NCBI RefSeq assembly: GCF_036287235.1
Contig: NZ_CP142850.1
Coordinates: forward strand, 832,001 to 896,000
Length of the DNA: 64,000 nt
Source of the DNA: Exiguobacterium sp. 9-2
Lineage (GTDB): Bacteria; Bacillota; Bacilli; Exiguobacteriales; Exiguobacteriaceae
Reading direction: 5' to 3'
The position numbers and the translations under genes were made by a program. How positions within the stretch are numbered: the first letter of the stretch is position 1; each line of letters opens with the position of its first letter. The notes beneath the pieces are model-generated. The model ran no database searches. It had not been told where the DNA came from and worked only from the letters and a program-made list of their open reading frames with translations. Positions 1-8,562 of the stretch are shown here, piece after piece.

Positions 1-1
1 C

Positions 2-1165
2 CGCGTGGATCTATACTGCTTAAATGACGGCGCACTTCCGGAAGTCGAATTTCCGATGCCGGGGTTTCGCGTCATTCGAATCGACCGGACGCCACCTTTT
101 GCAAGGTGGCTCCCGTTCTTTCGCAAACGAAAAAAACGGACACTTGCTATCGGAGTGATTGGTGCGCTTCTTGCACCATGGCTCATTCCCGTGATGATCG
201 TGCTCTTTTTGCTCATGCGAAGTCGATTCATCCGTTACACCCTATACAACAGTTTTGGCATTCTTCGCATGACACGTGCTGCCCGGAAGCATAATTACGA
301 CGTCATGCATGCGAATGATGTCAATACATTACCGCAAGCGATTGGGGCGGCGCGTGGTACAAAAATCGTCTATGATTCGCATGAAGTCCAGACCGATCGG
401 ACAGGTTATGGTAGCATGCAAGGGAAACTAGAACGGTGGTTGCTTCACTTCGTCGACCAGACCATCGTTGAAAATGACACGCGTGCAGATTATCACCAGA
501 AGTTATACGGAACACGACCATCCGTCTTACACAATTATCCGTTTTACGAATCAGACGTTCCGCAACCGCGACCGTTGCGAGAAGAGTTAGCACTTGCATC
601 AGATGAGCCGATTTTATTATATCAAGGTGGAATTCAGGAAGGTCGTGGACTAGAGCGGCTCATTGAAGCAATGCCGTTCATCGATCGTGGAACATTGATT
701 TTCGTTGGAGATGGAAAATTAAAAGAAAAACTGATGCAACTGGCTGCGCAATCATCGGAAAAGTCTCGTATCCGCTTCATTGAGAAGGTTCCGCTTGCTG
801 AACTACCAAGCTATACGGCAGCGGCGACTGTCGGCTTTCAGGTCCTTCAAAACGTCTGCTTCAATCATTATTCCGCTTCTTCGAATAAACTATTCGAATA
901 CATGGCAGCGTTAATTCCTGTCATCGCGGCAGACTTACCGGAAATCCGTCGTGTCGTCGAAACAGAAGGAATCGGTTTGATCGTCGATGTCGAATCGCCG
1001 CATAGTATCGCCGAGGCGGTCAATCGTCTAGTGAAGGATAAGAGCTTGCGCGGAGTGATGCAGGAGCGAGCAAGCGTAGCAAGGAGACAATACAACTGGG
1101 AGCAAGAAAAAGGCCGACTTCTTGCTGTCTATGACTCGATTTTCATGGAATCTGGGACAAAATAA
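2..1165 (+). CDS. GT4-type glycosyltransferase, 5' end cut by window edge
   Basis: The reading frame is open to the left edge, so the N-terminus is missing; the GTG at position 5 is only the first possible start codon in view and has no ribosome site. The visible 387 residues look like a GT-B fold, family GT4 enzyme that moves a sugar from a nucleotide donor. An N-half DSHE motif lies near residue 124, and a C-terminal donor-binding region contains SNKLFEYMA followed by an acidic PEIRRVVE segment. A strongly hydrophobic stretch near residues 45-72 is unusual for soluble GT4 enzymes and suggests attachment to the inner face of the membrane. It heads the polysaccharide locus that continues with wecC and the ABC exporter but is separated from wecC by a terminator. 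The acceptor and donor sugars cannot be told from sequence. Confidence 0.8.
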   Translation, partial: RVDLYCLNDGALPEVEFPMPGFRVIRIDRTPPFARWLPFFRKRKKRTLAIGVIGALLAPWLIPVMIVLFLLMRSRFIRYTLYNSFGILRMTRAARKHNYDVMHANDVNTLPQAIGAARGTKIVYDSHEVQTDRTGYGSMQGKLERWLLHFVDQTIVENDTRADYHQKLYGTRPSVLHNYPFYESDVPQPRPLREELALASDEPILLYQGGIQEGRGLERLIEAMPFIDRGTLIFVGDGKLKEKLMQLAAQSSEKSRIRFIEKVPLAELPSYTAAATVGFQVLQNVCFNHYSASSNKLFEYMAALIPVIAADLPEIRRVVETEGIGLIVDVESPHSIAEAVNRLVKDKSLRGVMQERASVARRQYNWEQEKGRLLAVYDSIFMESGTK

Positions 1166-1177
1166 GAAAAATAGTCA

Positions 1178-1236
1178 ACGACTCGAAGGGAAATCCACGT
1201 GGAATGAAGGTGGATTCTTGACGGGTCGTTTTGTTT
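1178..1236 (+). terminator. compound hairpin terminator after the glycosyltransferase
   Basis: An outer stem pairs ACGACTCG (1178-1185) with CGGGTCGT (1222-1229), with one G-T wobble. An inner stem pairs AATCCAC (1192-1198) with GTGGATT (1210-1216). A T-rich run TTTTGTTT follows. Confidence 0.7.
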
Positions 1237-1348
1237 GATATGAATGGCAACGAAGTATTCGTGAAAGCTTCATAAGATTTACAAAAACAATAGAAAACGC
1301 TGGAAATGTAAGGTCTGTGAAGAATGGTTTAAGAGATGGTTAGAAGCA

Positions 1349-1377
1349 TTGGAAAGCAAAGGAAATGTCGTTATGGT
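1349..1377 (+). promoter_or_regulatory. possible SigA promoter for the wecC operon
   Basis: TTGGAA at 1349-1354 and TATGGT at 1372-1377 are 17 bp apart, each matching four of six consensus bases. A short dyad AGCCAA (1386-1391) / TTGGCT (1407-1412) lies just downstream. The rest of 1237-1443 shows nothing clear. Confidence 0.3.
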
Positions 1378-1443
1378 CTAGTTACAGCCAAGCCACAGAC
1401 CGTTCGTTGGCTAGTATGACTAACTCGATGGAGGAATGACAAA

Positions 1444-2736
1444 ATGAAACTTTGCACAATCGGACTAGGATATATTGGATTACCTTCTTCGGCGATGTTC
1501 GCGGATCACGGCACGGATGTCGTCGGTGTCGACATCGATCCACACATCGTCAATCTTCTGAACACGGGAACGATTCATATTGAGGAACCAGGACTCGAGG
1601 ATGTCATCAAACGAGTCGTCGCTAACGGAAAATTCCGAGCGACACTTACGCCAGAACGGGCCGATGTTTTCTTAATCGCCGTCCCGACGCCGAACTTGAA
1701 CGATACGTATAAATCATGTGATTTAAAATACGTCGTGTCAGCCGTCAACAACATGTTGCCGTTCCTCGAAAAAGGAAACGTCGTCATCGTTGAATCGACG
1801 ATCGCGCCACGCACTATGGACGATCATGTTCGTCCACTGATTGAAGAAGCCGGCTTTACGATCGGTGAAGACGTCTATGTCGTTCATTGCCCAGAGCGTG
1901 TGTTACCAGGGCAGATCTTACACGAGCTCGTTCATAACAACCGGATCGTTGGAGGATTGACACCGGCATGTGCAGAGGTAGGAGCAGCCGTCTATGAAAC
2001 ATTCGTTCAAGGAGAAATCGTTCGGACCGACGCGAAGACAGCCGAAATGTCGAAATTGATGGAAAATACGTTCCGTGATGTCAACATCGCACTGGCAAAT
2101 GAATTGACGCAAGTATGTCACCAGCTTGAGATCAACGTCTTAGATGTCATCGAGATGGCAAACATGCACCCACGTGTGAACTTGCATCATCCAGGACCGG
2201 GTGTAGGTGGTCACTGTCTCGCAGTCGATCCGTACTTCATCGTCGCAAAAGTCCCATCACTTGCACGCATCATTCATACGGCACGACAAACGAACGTCCA
2301 AATGCCACAATTCGTCGCTGAACAAGCCGCTCGTCTCGTCGGTTCACGTGTTCGTCCAAAAATCGCTGTCTTCGGTGTGACGTATAAAGGAAATGTTGAC
2401 GATATGCGCGAGAGCCCAGCTGTCGAAGTCATTGAACAATTGCTCGATCGTGGACTCGATGTCGCGGTCTGTGATCCACACGTCGAGCATTCCATCTCGA
2501 CACGCTTTGAACTCGTTGATGAAATCGAAGCGATCCAAGACGCCGATCTAGCACTCGTCTTAGTCGACCACGATGAGTTCAAACAATTCGATTCACGTCG
2601 TTTCGCAAACTACATGCGGACACCGTTACTCTTCGATACAAAAGGAATCGTCCGTGAACTCGATGCGGTCAAGGTCCTCAACTTCGGTAACTTGCATACG
2701 CACCGCGTGACGGAAGTGGATGCAAAAGCAATATGA
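1444..2736 (+). CDS. wecC: UDP-N-acetyl-D-mannosamine dehydrogenase
   Basis: This enzyme oxidises UDP-ManNAc twice with NAD+ to UDP-N-acetylmannosaminuronic acid in the cytoplasm. The 430-residue length suits the UDP-glucose/GDP-mannose dehydrogenase family. The N-terminal NAD-binding loop GLGYIG is at residues 7-12, and the catalytic cysteine lies in GVGGHC at C258. The C-terminal UDP-binding domain contains VTYKGNVDDMRESP. The ATG at 1444 follows GGAGG at good spacing. Its stop overlaps the next start by 4 bp (ATGA), indicating translational coupling to the exporter. wecB lies three genes downstream, so both steps from UDP-GlcNAc to UDP-ManNAcA are encoded here. The ManNAc specificity is inferred from the WecC-like sequence and this neighbour; other UDP-sugar dehydrogenase activities remain possible. 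Confidence 0.88.
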   Translation: MKLCTIGLGYIGLPSSAMFADHGTDVVGVDIDPHIVNLLNTGTIHIEEPGLEDVIKRVVANGKFRATLTPERADVFLIAVPTPNLNDTYKSCDLKYVVSAVNNMLPFLEKGNVVIVESTIAPRTMDDHVRPLIEEAGFTIGEDVYVVHCPERVLPGQILHELVHNNRIVGGLTPACAEVGAAVYETFVQGEIVRTDAKTAEMSKLMENTFRDVNIALANELTQVCHQLEINVLDVIEMANMHPRVNLHHPGPGVGGHCLAVDPYFIVAKVPSLARIIHTARQTNVQMPQFVAEQAARLVGSRVRPKIAVFGVTYKGNVDDMRESPAVEVIEQLLDRGLDVAVCDPHVEHSISTRFELVDEIEAIQDADLALVLVDHDEFKQFDSRRFANYMRTPLLFDTKGIVRELDAVKVLNFGNLHTHRVTEVDAKAI

Positions 2737-3533
2737 ACGCGTTACGAACGATTGGAGGGGAGCTGAAAGATCATCTGTATCTGATCTTTCGGCTGTCACT
2801 CTATGAAACAAAAAGTCAGTATAGCATGCAGTATTTAGGTTGGTTTTGGGAGATCATGACGCCACTCCTCCAGATCGGGGTGTACTGGGTCGTCTTTGGT
2901 TTTGGAATCCGTGGTGGACATCCTGTCGACGGAATTCCATTCGTCTTTTGGCTCGTTAGTGGACTGATCGCATGGTTCTTCATCGGAAGCACGATTCCAA
3001 GTGGATCACGGTCGATCTACGGTCGGGTCGCGCTCGTCTCTAAAATGCATTTTCCGTTGAGTACGATTCCGGCATATGTCATTTTGGCTCAATTCTATCG
3101 ACACCTTGCGATGATTGCCCTGACGATCGTTTTAGGAAGTGCATTTGGTTACTTCCCAGGATGGCATACGCTCGAGCTGTTTTATATCGTTCCAGCCGGC
3201 GTCATCTTTCTTTATGCCGTCTCGTTGTTATTGTCGGCTCTTGCTACGATGATCCGAGACGTCCAGAACATGGTGACATCCGCGATAAGGATGCTGATGT
3301 ATTTAACGCCGATCATGTGGATTCCCCCAGAACATTCACTGTTTAAGATGCTATTGATGTTGAATCCACTCGTCTATTTGATTGAGGGGTACCGCTCCGC
3401 CTTGATCGGAACCGGTTACTTGATGGATCACATCTGGTATGGCGCTTATTTTTGGAGTGTGACACTCGGTATCCTGCTCGTCGGAGCAGCGGTCCATATT
3501 CGTTTCCGACGCTACTTCATTGATTATGTATAG
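2733..3533 (+). CDS. ABC-2 type polysaccharide/teichoic acid exporter permease (TagG-like)
   Basis: A 266-residue integral membrane protein of the ABC-2 permease family, with an N-terminal cytoplasmic amphipathic region and about six membrane segments. It is the channel half of a polymer exporter of the TagG/Wzm/KpsM type; the ATPase half follows 11 bp later. The substrate is inferred to be a cell-wall or capsular polymer because the pair sits between wecC and wecB. The start overlaps the wecC stop by 4 bp. A rule-based annotator may name it tagG, but nothing shows that wall teichoic acid is the cargo. Confidence 0.85.
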   Translation: MNALRTIGGELKDHLYLIFRLSLYETKSQYSMQYLGWFWEIMTPLLQIGVYWVVFGFGIRGGHPVDGIPFVFWLVSGLIAWFFIGSTIPSGSRSIYGRVALVSKMHFPLSTIPAYVILAQFYRHLAMIALTIVLGSAFGYFPGWHTLELFYIVPAGVIFLYAVSLLLSALATMIRDVQNMVTSAIRMLMYLTPIMWIPPEHSLFKMLLMLNPLVYLIEGYRSALIGTGYLMDHIWYGAYFWSVTLGILLVGAAVHIRFRRYFIDYV

Positions 3534-3544
3534 GAGGAAAGACG

Positions 3545-4375
3545 ATGAGTCACGTCGTGTTTGAGAACGTTTCAAAACGGTACATGCTCTATGAGCGTCC
3601 AATCGATAAATTAAAGGAAGTGCTCTTTGGAAAAGTGAGCGGAAAATCCTTTTATGCGCTCAAAAATGTCTCCTTCTCTGTTGAAGAGGGAGAAATCGTG
3701 GGTGTCGTAGGCATCAACGGTAGTGGGAAATCAACGTTATCCCATTTACTTGCTAACGTCACACCGCCTACGTATGGATGTGTCACGCTAGGAGGAAAAT
3801 CAGCACTGATTGCCATCTCAAGTGGATTGAACAGTCAACTGACAGGTCGCGATAACATCGAGCTCAAAGGATTGATGATGGGACTGACCAAACGGCAAAT
3901 CGAGGAGATCACACCGGAAATTCTCGAATTCGCGGATATCGGAGAGTTCATCGATCAGCCAGTCAAAACCTATTCGAGTGGGATGCGGGCACGTCTCGGT
4001 TTTGCTATCTCGATCAATATCAATCCGGATATCTTGATCATCGATGAAGCCTTATCTGTCGGCGATCAAACATTTACGGAGAAGTGTCTCGATAAGATGC
4101 GCGAATTCCGGGATCAAGGAAAAACGATTTTTTTCGTCAGCCATTCTTTGAATCAAGTCAAAAGCTTTTGTACGAAGATCCTTTGGCTGGAATACGGTGA
4201 AGTGCGTTTATTTGGTCCAACGAATGAAACACTCGCGGAATACAATAAATATTTATATTGGTACAAACAGTTATCCAAAAAGCAAGCCACTCACTATGTT
4301 TCGAAAAAACGAACCGGTCGAATCGGTGACATTGAGCAACAGATGAGAGGCGAGACGATCGAACGATCGTCATGA
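3545..4375 (+). CDS. ABC transporter ATP-binding protein for polysaccharide export (TagH/Wzt-like, short form)
   Basis: Cytoplasmic ATPase partner of the upstream permease. The Walker A loop GINGSGKST is at residues 56-64, the signature YSSGMRARL follows, and Walker B ends in D167-E168. The H-loop is in FFVSHSLNQ. At 276 residues it holds the nucleotide-binding domain and a short basic tail only. The long C-terminal domains found in B. subtilis TagH or in carbohydrate-binding Wzt proteins are missing. Its ribosome site AGGAGG is strong. The separate 161-residue gene three positions on could supply a missing domain, but that is speculation. Confidence 0.88.
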   Translation: MSHVVFENVSKRYMLYERPIDKLKEVLFGKVSGKSFYALKNVSFSVEEGEIVGVVGINGSGKSTLSHLLANVTPPTYGCVTLGGKSALIAISSGLNSQLTGRDNIELKGLMMGLTKRQIEEITPEILEFADIGEFIDQPVKTYSSGMRARLGFAISININPDILIIDEALSVGDQTFTEKCLDKMREFRDQGKTIFFVSHSLNQVKSFCTKILWLEYGEVRLFGPTNETLAEYNKYLYWYKQLSKKQATHYVSKKRTGRIGDIEQQMRGETIERSS

Positions 4376-4400
4376 AATGAGATAGGGGATGAAGTAGTAG

Positions 4401-5501
4401 ATGAAACGTGTCATGCTCGTATTCGGAACACGACCTGAGGCCATTAAGATGGCACCTGTCGTAAAAGCACTTGAAAACCGCCCAGACGTCGAACCGATTG
4501 TCGTCGTAACGGCGCAACACCGGGAAATGCTTGATCAGGTACTCGAATTGTTCCAGATCACTCCGGACCATGACTTGGATTTGATGCGTCCGCGTCAAAC
4601 GTTAGAGGAGATGACGGCACGTATTCTGAATGCGATGCGTCGTGTCCTCGAAAAGGAACAGCCGGATCTCGTTCTTGTCCATGGGGATACGACGACGACG
4701 TTCGCTGCTTCGTTAGCGGCATTCTATCAACAGATTCCAGTCGGTCATGTCGAAGCAGGACTGCGGACATATGAAAAGTATGCACCGTTTCCGGAAGAGA
4801 TGAATCGTCAATTGACAGGTGTGTTGGCGGATTATCATTTTGCTCCAACCGAACAAGCGGCGATGAATTTACGTGCTGAGAACAAACAGACACCAATCAT
4901 CGTAACGGGTAATACGGTCATTGATGCACTTAAGACAACCGTTTCTGCTAGCTATACGCATCCTGTTCTGACACGACTTGAGAAGTCGGGGCGAAAACTC
5001 GTCTTGCTGACGGTTCATCGTCGTGAGAACCATTTACAACTGGCAACGATTTTTGAAGCGATTGAACAGTTGGCAAATGATCATCCGGAAATAGAAATCG
5101 TTTATCCAGTCCATCCGAATCCAGTCGTGCTAGAAGCAGCAGCTCGCCTAGAGCATCATCCACGGATTCAGTTGATTGAGCCGCTTGATGTCTTTGATTT
5201 CCACAACCTGGCAGCTCGTGCTTCCTTCATCCTGACAGATTCAGGCGGGATTCAAGAAGAAGCGCCTTCACTCGGTGTTCCCGTTCTTGTCTTACGGGAG
5301 ACGACGGAACGACCTGAAGGCGTCGAAGCAGGAACCTTGAAACTGGTCGGTACGAATCCAGAGCATATCTATGCGATGAGCCATCAATTATTGACGGACG
5401 AAATCTTCTATCAATCGATGGCGCAAGCCGCGAATCCGTATGGCGATGGACAGGCAGCAGAACGAATCGTCGATGCGATCATGAGTGAGGTACCGGTATG
5501 A
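4401..5501 (+). CDS. wecB: UDP-N-acetylglucosamine 2-epimerase, non-hydrolysing
   Basis: Interconverts UDP-GlcNAc and UDP-ManNAc in the cytoplasm, feeding wecC and, in many Bacillota, linkage-unit synthesis (MnaA). The 366-residue length is typical. Family motifs are FGTRPEAIKMAPV at the N-terminus, HVEAGLRT in the middle, LTVHRRENH, PVHPNP, and the UDP-binding TDSGGIQEEAP with RETTERPE near the C-terminus. The start ATG at 4401 is supported by the conserved MKRVMLVFGTRPEA beginning. The stop overlaps the next gene by 4 bp. The genome may hold a second copy elsewhere, so this one could serve only this locus. Confidence 0.92.
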   Translation: MKRVMLVFGTRPEAIKMAPVVKALENRPDVEPIVVVTAQHREMLDQVLELFQITPDHDLDLMRPRQTLEEMTARILNAMRRVLEKEQPDLVLVHGDTTTTFAASLAAFYQQIPVGHVEAGLRTYEKYAPFPEEMNRQLTGVLADYHFAPTEQAAMNLRAENKQTPIIVTGNTVIDALKTTVSASYTHPVLTRLEKSGRKLVLLTVHRRENHLQLATIFEAIEQLANDHPEIEIVYPVHPNPVVLEAAARLEHHPRIQLIEPLDVFDFHNLAARASFILTDSGGIQEEAPSLGVPVLVLRETTERPEGVEAGTLKLVGTNPEHIYAMSHQLLTDEIFYQSMAQAANPYGDGQAAERIVDAIMSEVPV

Positions 5502-5983
5502 ATAAGGAGCTGACCGTCGCGAGCTATCAGTTTTTTCCGTTCGGTACTCAGGAAAAGATTTTGCTCGAAGATGCAGCGCCGGGGGTGTGTTTTGATTTTC
5601 AGGATGCGATAGCGACTGACAAACTGTATCTGCAACTGTTCGATCAAGGCTTTCAACATCCGCCTTCAAAACTGTATCGAAAAGATGCTGAACTGATAGG
5701 TGACATCATTCAGGTAACGTGCCGTTTTGAAGTGGCGGAACCATGTCTCGTTCAAGTATTTAAGATGCAGTATGGGCAAAAGAAGCGGATGGTCTCTGAG
5801 ACGGAGCATCTGACGTTGACGAATGAGACGATCGTCCAGTTCGAGATGGAGCGTGTGCCAGGAGCGGTTTATTTCAAAATGGCCTGGAAGTTTTTAAACG
5901 AAGGGAGCTTCCGGGTCCATCTCCGCGAACTCGCCATCGCGCAATACGTCAAGGCAGAGGAGGAAGCAACCTATGCTGTTTAG
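5498..5983 (+). CDS. uncharacterised 161-residue protein in the polysaccharide operon
   Basis: I do not recognise the family. The sequence has no signal peptide and no membrane segment, so it is probably cytoplasmic. Alternating hydrophobic and polar residues, for example VYFKMAWKFL and FRVHLRELAIAQ, suggest an all-beta, jelly-roll-like domain. It overlaps wecB by 4 bp and the MBOAT gene by 11 bp, so it is expressed tightly with both. Possible roles are a polymer-binding domain serving the ABC exporter, whose ATPase lacks the usual C-terminal extension, or a partner of the acetylation genes. Both are inference from context. That it is a real gene is supported by the double overlap and continuous codon use. 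Confidence 0.75.
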   Translation: MNKELTVASYQFFPFGTQEKILLEDAAPGVCFDFQDAIATDKLYLQLFDQGFQHPPSKLYRKDAELIGDIIQVTCRFEVAEPCLVQVFKMQYGQKKRMVSETEHLTLTNETIVQFEMERVPGAVYFKMAWKFLNEGSFRVHLRELAIAQYVKAEEEATYAV

Positions 5984-7361
5984 TTCGACGATTTTTTTAT
6001 TTTTGTTCTTGCCGACAGTACTGCTCGTGTACTACGTGTTGCCTCGGACATTCCGTAACGGCTGGCTGTTAGTTGCCAGCCTGTTCTTTTATGCATTCGG
6101 AGAACCACGCTTTGCCTTACTGATGCTACTCAGCGTCACGATCAATTACTTCTTTGCCTTATTCGTTGATTTCTACCGGCAACGTGTCGGAGTGAAGTGG
6201 ATCATGTTCAGCATGATCGTCGTCAACCTTGGATTGCTCGGTTGGTTTAAGTACAGCGGATTTTTCGTCCGCTCCGTCAACGAATCGTTTGGTCTGAGTT
6301 GGTTCGTTCCAGAAGTCGTCTTACCGCTTGGAATTTCCTTTTATACATTCCATGCGATGAGTTACGTCATCGACATTTATAAAGGGAAGGAAGCGGTGCA
6401 AAAGAATCCACTCGACCTCGCCCTTTATATCGCGTTTTTCCCGCAACTCGTCGCGGGGCCAATTGTCCGCTACAACACGATTGCGAGTCAGATCGAGTGT
6501 CGTCAAGAGACGGTATCTGATTTTGCACGTGGTGTTCGCCGCTTTACGATTGGTCTATCAAAAAAATTGATTCTTGCGAACGGATGTGGTCAGGTCGCAG
6601 ACGCTGTTTTTAATATGAAAGACCTTTCGATGGGGCTAGCATGGATTGGAATCATCGCTTATGCCTTACAGATCTATTTTGATTTTTCGGGCTATAGCGA
6701 TATGGCAATTGGTTTAGCACTGATGTTCGGATTTCATTTCTTGGAGAACTTCAACTACCCATATATTTCAAAATCCGTGTCAGAATTTTGGCGTCGATGG
6801 CATATTTCGCTCGGCTCTTGGTTCCGCGACTATGTTTATATTCCGTTAGGGGGAAACCGTGTATCGCCGTGGCGGCAGTATCGAAATCTGGCGATCGTCT
6901 GGATGTTGACGGGCCTTTGGCACGGTGCGAGTTGGACATTCGTCGCGTGGGGCGCATATTACGGAGTTTGGATCATGCTCGAGAAGGCATTTCTCGGGAG
7001 ATGGCTCGAGCGTATGCCTGTCGTCTCGACAGTCTGGACGCTCATCCTCGTGCTCGTCGGTTGGGTCTTTTTCCGCTCAGAGACGTTTCCAGAAGCCGTT
7101 ATGTATATTCAAGCAATGTTCGTACCGGATGTGCTATGGGATGAACGGGCGAGTTACCAACTTGTTCAGAACGGAGTCCTACTACTTGTCGCGTGTATCG
7201 CTGCGACACCGATTCCGAAGTATCTCGGAGAACGTGTCGTCGTCTCTCTCGGGAAGATCGGAACAACGATGCAGTATGGGTACGCCATGTTGATGTTGTT
7301 CCTTGCGACATCGGCACTCGTTGCGAGCACGTTTAATCCGTTCATCTATTTCCGGTTCTAA
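5973..7361 (+). CDS. MBOAT family O-acyltransferase (AlgI/DltB-like)
   Basis: A 462-residue polytopic membrane enzyme of the membrane-bound O-acyltransferase family, which passes an acyl group, usually acetyl, across the membrane to an extracellular polymer. Conserved blocks are SVSEFWRRWHISLGSWFRDY, then YIPLGG, and the catalytic-histidine region TGLWHGASWTF. At least ten hydrophobic segments are visible. It starts inside the end of the preceding gene and is followed 15 bp later by a DHHW protein. This is the AlgI plus AlgJ/AlgX arrangement used for polysaccharide O-acetylation. The polymer acetylated is probably the one exported by the neighbouring ABC transporter. Confidence 0.9.
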   Translation: MLFSSTIFLFLFLPTVLLVYYVLPRTFRNGWLLVASLFFYAFGEPRFALLMLLSVTINYFFALFVDFYRQRVGVKWIMFSMIVVNLGLLGWFKYSGFFVRSVNESFGLSWFVPEVVLPLGISFYTFHAMSYVIDIYKGKEAVQKNPLDLALYIAFFPQLVAGPIVRYNTIASQIECRQETVSDFARGVRRFTIGLSKKLILANGCGQVADAVFNMKDLSMGLAWIGIIAYALQIYFDFSGYSDMAIGLALMFGFHFLENFNYPYISKSVSEFWRRWHISLGSWFRDYVYIPLGGNRVSPWRQYRNLAIVWMLTGLWHGASWTFVAWGAYYGVWIMLEKAFLGRWLERMPVVSTVWTLILVLVGWVFFRSETFPEAVMYIQAMFVPDVLWDERASYQLVQNGVLLLVACIAATPIPKYLGERVVVSLGKIGTTMQYGYAMLMLFLATSALVASTFNPFIYFRF

Positions 7362-7376
7362 AAAGGAGGACTATCC

Positions 7377-8549
7377 ATGGAGCAGCCATTGATGAAAACG
7401 CAACAGGAGACGAATCAAACACCTTCTTTCGAGCGAATCATGATGTGGGTGACGACTGTCAGTTTTATTCTCGTCTTACTGACGATCGGACTCGGAACGC
7501 TTGTCCGGGAAGACCGTGTCCGGTCCCAGCTGGAAAATCGTACACTTGCCCAGTCCGTTGAGCCCACCGTCGAGGGAATCGCGACAGGCAAGGATATGCT
7601 CAAAATGGAGACCTATTTCACGGATCAATTACTGTTGCGAGGAACGTTCGTTGAGATACAGGCGCTTTTATCAAAAGATGTCTTTCGACAGCCGTTTCGT
7701 AATGGCATTTATACGGCAAAAAACGATTATATGATTGAACCGAGTGCATCAGGAAACGTAAAAATTCCGCAAGCATTCAAACAATTCGTTGGAGAAGTCG
7801 ATCGTCCGGTCTATATGGCGTTAGCACCGTCTAAAACCGTCATCGCAGAACGGGACAAACTAATTCCGTCTTATGTCGCTTCCAATGCAAACGAGCGCTA
7901 TGAAAAAATGGTACGAGACTTTCAAGCGGCGGGGATGACCAATCTTTCTTTGCAAGGATTGAAGTTAAGTGACTACTTCAAGACAGATCATCACTGGAAC
8001 ATTGACGGTGCAACAGAAGCTTACCAAGTCATCACGAAAAGAATGGGACTGTCAACGACGTTACCTGAGACGAAGTGGCGGAAGGAAGATCAACACGCCT
8101 ACTATGGATCATTAGCACGAAAAACGACGCTCTCCTATGCGGCGTCCGGTGACCGTCTAGATTATTATGCTCCTGCGTTCTTCAACGGTATCGATGTTTG
8201 TTATGAAGGGAAATGTGGACGTCCTGTCATTGATGAATCATTCGTCAAACAAGAAGGTGATTATGTCGATCGATATGAAGTATTTCTTCGCGGAAACCAC
8301 GACATCATGTCAATGAAGTCAGCGGCGAATCGAAATCGCCCGACGATTTTGGTTTTAAAGGATTCGTTTGCAAATCCTGTGTTACCATTGCTTGCGAAAA
8401 GTGCCAACTTAGAAGTCGTGGATATTCGATACGTTCCAAAATCATTTGATGTTTCCCGATTTGCCAAACAAAAGCAGATCGATTCGGTGCTGTTTCTGCA
8501 CAACTCGAACATTGCCGGTTTGATGAAGACGTACGAGGACAAATTGTGA
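7377..8549 (+). CDS. DHHW family membrane-anchored protein, likely O-acetylation partner
   Basis: A 390-residue protein with one N-terminal membrane anchor near residues 21-42 and an extracellular domain. The name-giving motif D204-H205-H206-W207 is present; in AlgJ/AlgX-type SGNH-like acetyltransferases this aspartate and histidine belong to the catalytic site. The expected serine nucleophile may lie in LKDSFANP near the C-terminus. Strong AAAGGAGG precedes the ATG. It most likely receives the acetyl group from the MBOAT protein and places it on the exported polymer. The exact chemistry is inferred from the pairing. Confidence 0.82.
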   Translation: MEQPLMKTQQETNQTPSFERIMMWVTTVSFILVLLTIGLGTLVREDRVRSQLENRTLAQSVEPTVEGIATGKDMLKMETYFTDQLLLRGTFVEIQALLSKDVFRQPFRNGIYTAKNDYMIEPSASGNVKIPQAFKQFVGEVDRPVYMALAPSKTVIAERDKLIPSYVASNANERYEKMVRDFQAAGMTNLSLQGLKLSDYFKTDHHWNIDGATEAYQVITKRMGLSTTLPETKWRKEDQHAYYGSLARKTTLSYAASGDRLDYYAPAFFNGIDVCYEGKCGRPVIDESFVKQEGDYVDRYEVFLRGNHDIMSMKSAANRNRPTILVLKDSFANPVLPLLAKSANLEVVDIRYVPKSFDVSRFAKQKQIDSVLFLHNSNIAGLMKTYEDKL

Positions 8550-8562
8550 AGGAGAACAGAGC

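Noticed and set aside
4158-4598. 146-codon minus-strand open frame across the ABC ATPase/wecB junction
   Set aside because: It lies opposite two clear genes, has no ribosome site and shows no protein-like composition.
6788-7293. Two overlapping plus-strand open frames inside the MBOAT gene
   Set aside because: Both are alternative frames of a strongly conserved gene, rich in Arg, Ser and Cys as shadow frames are.
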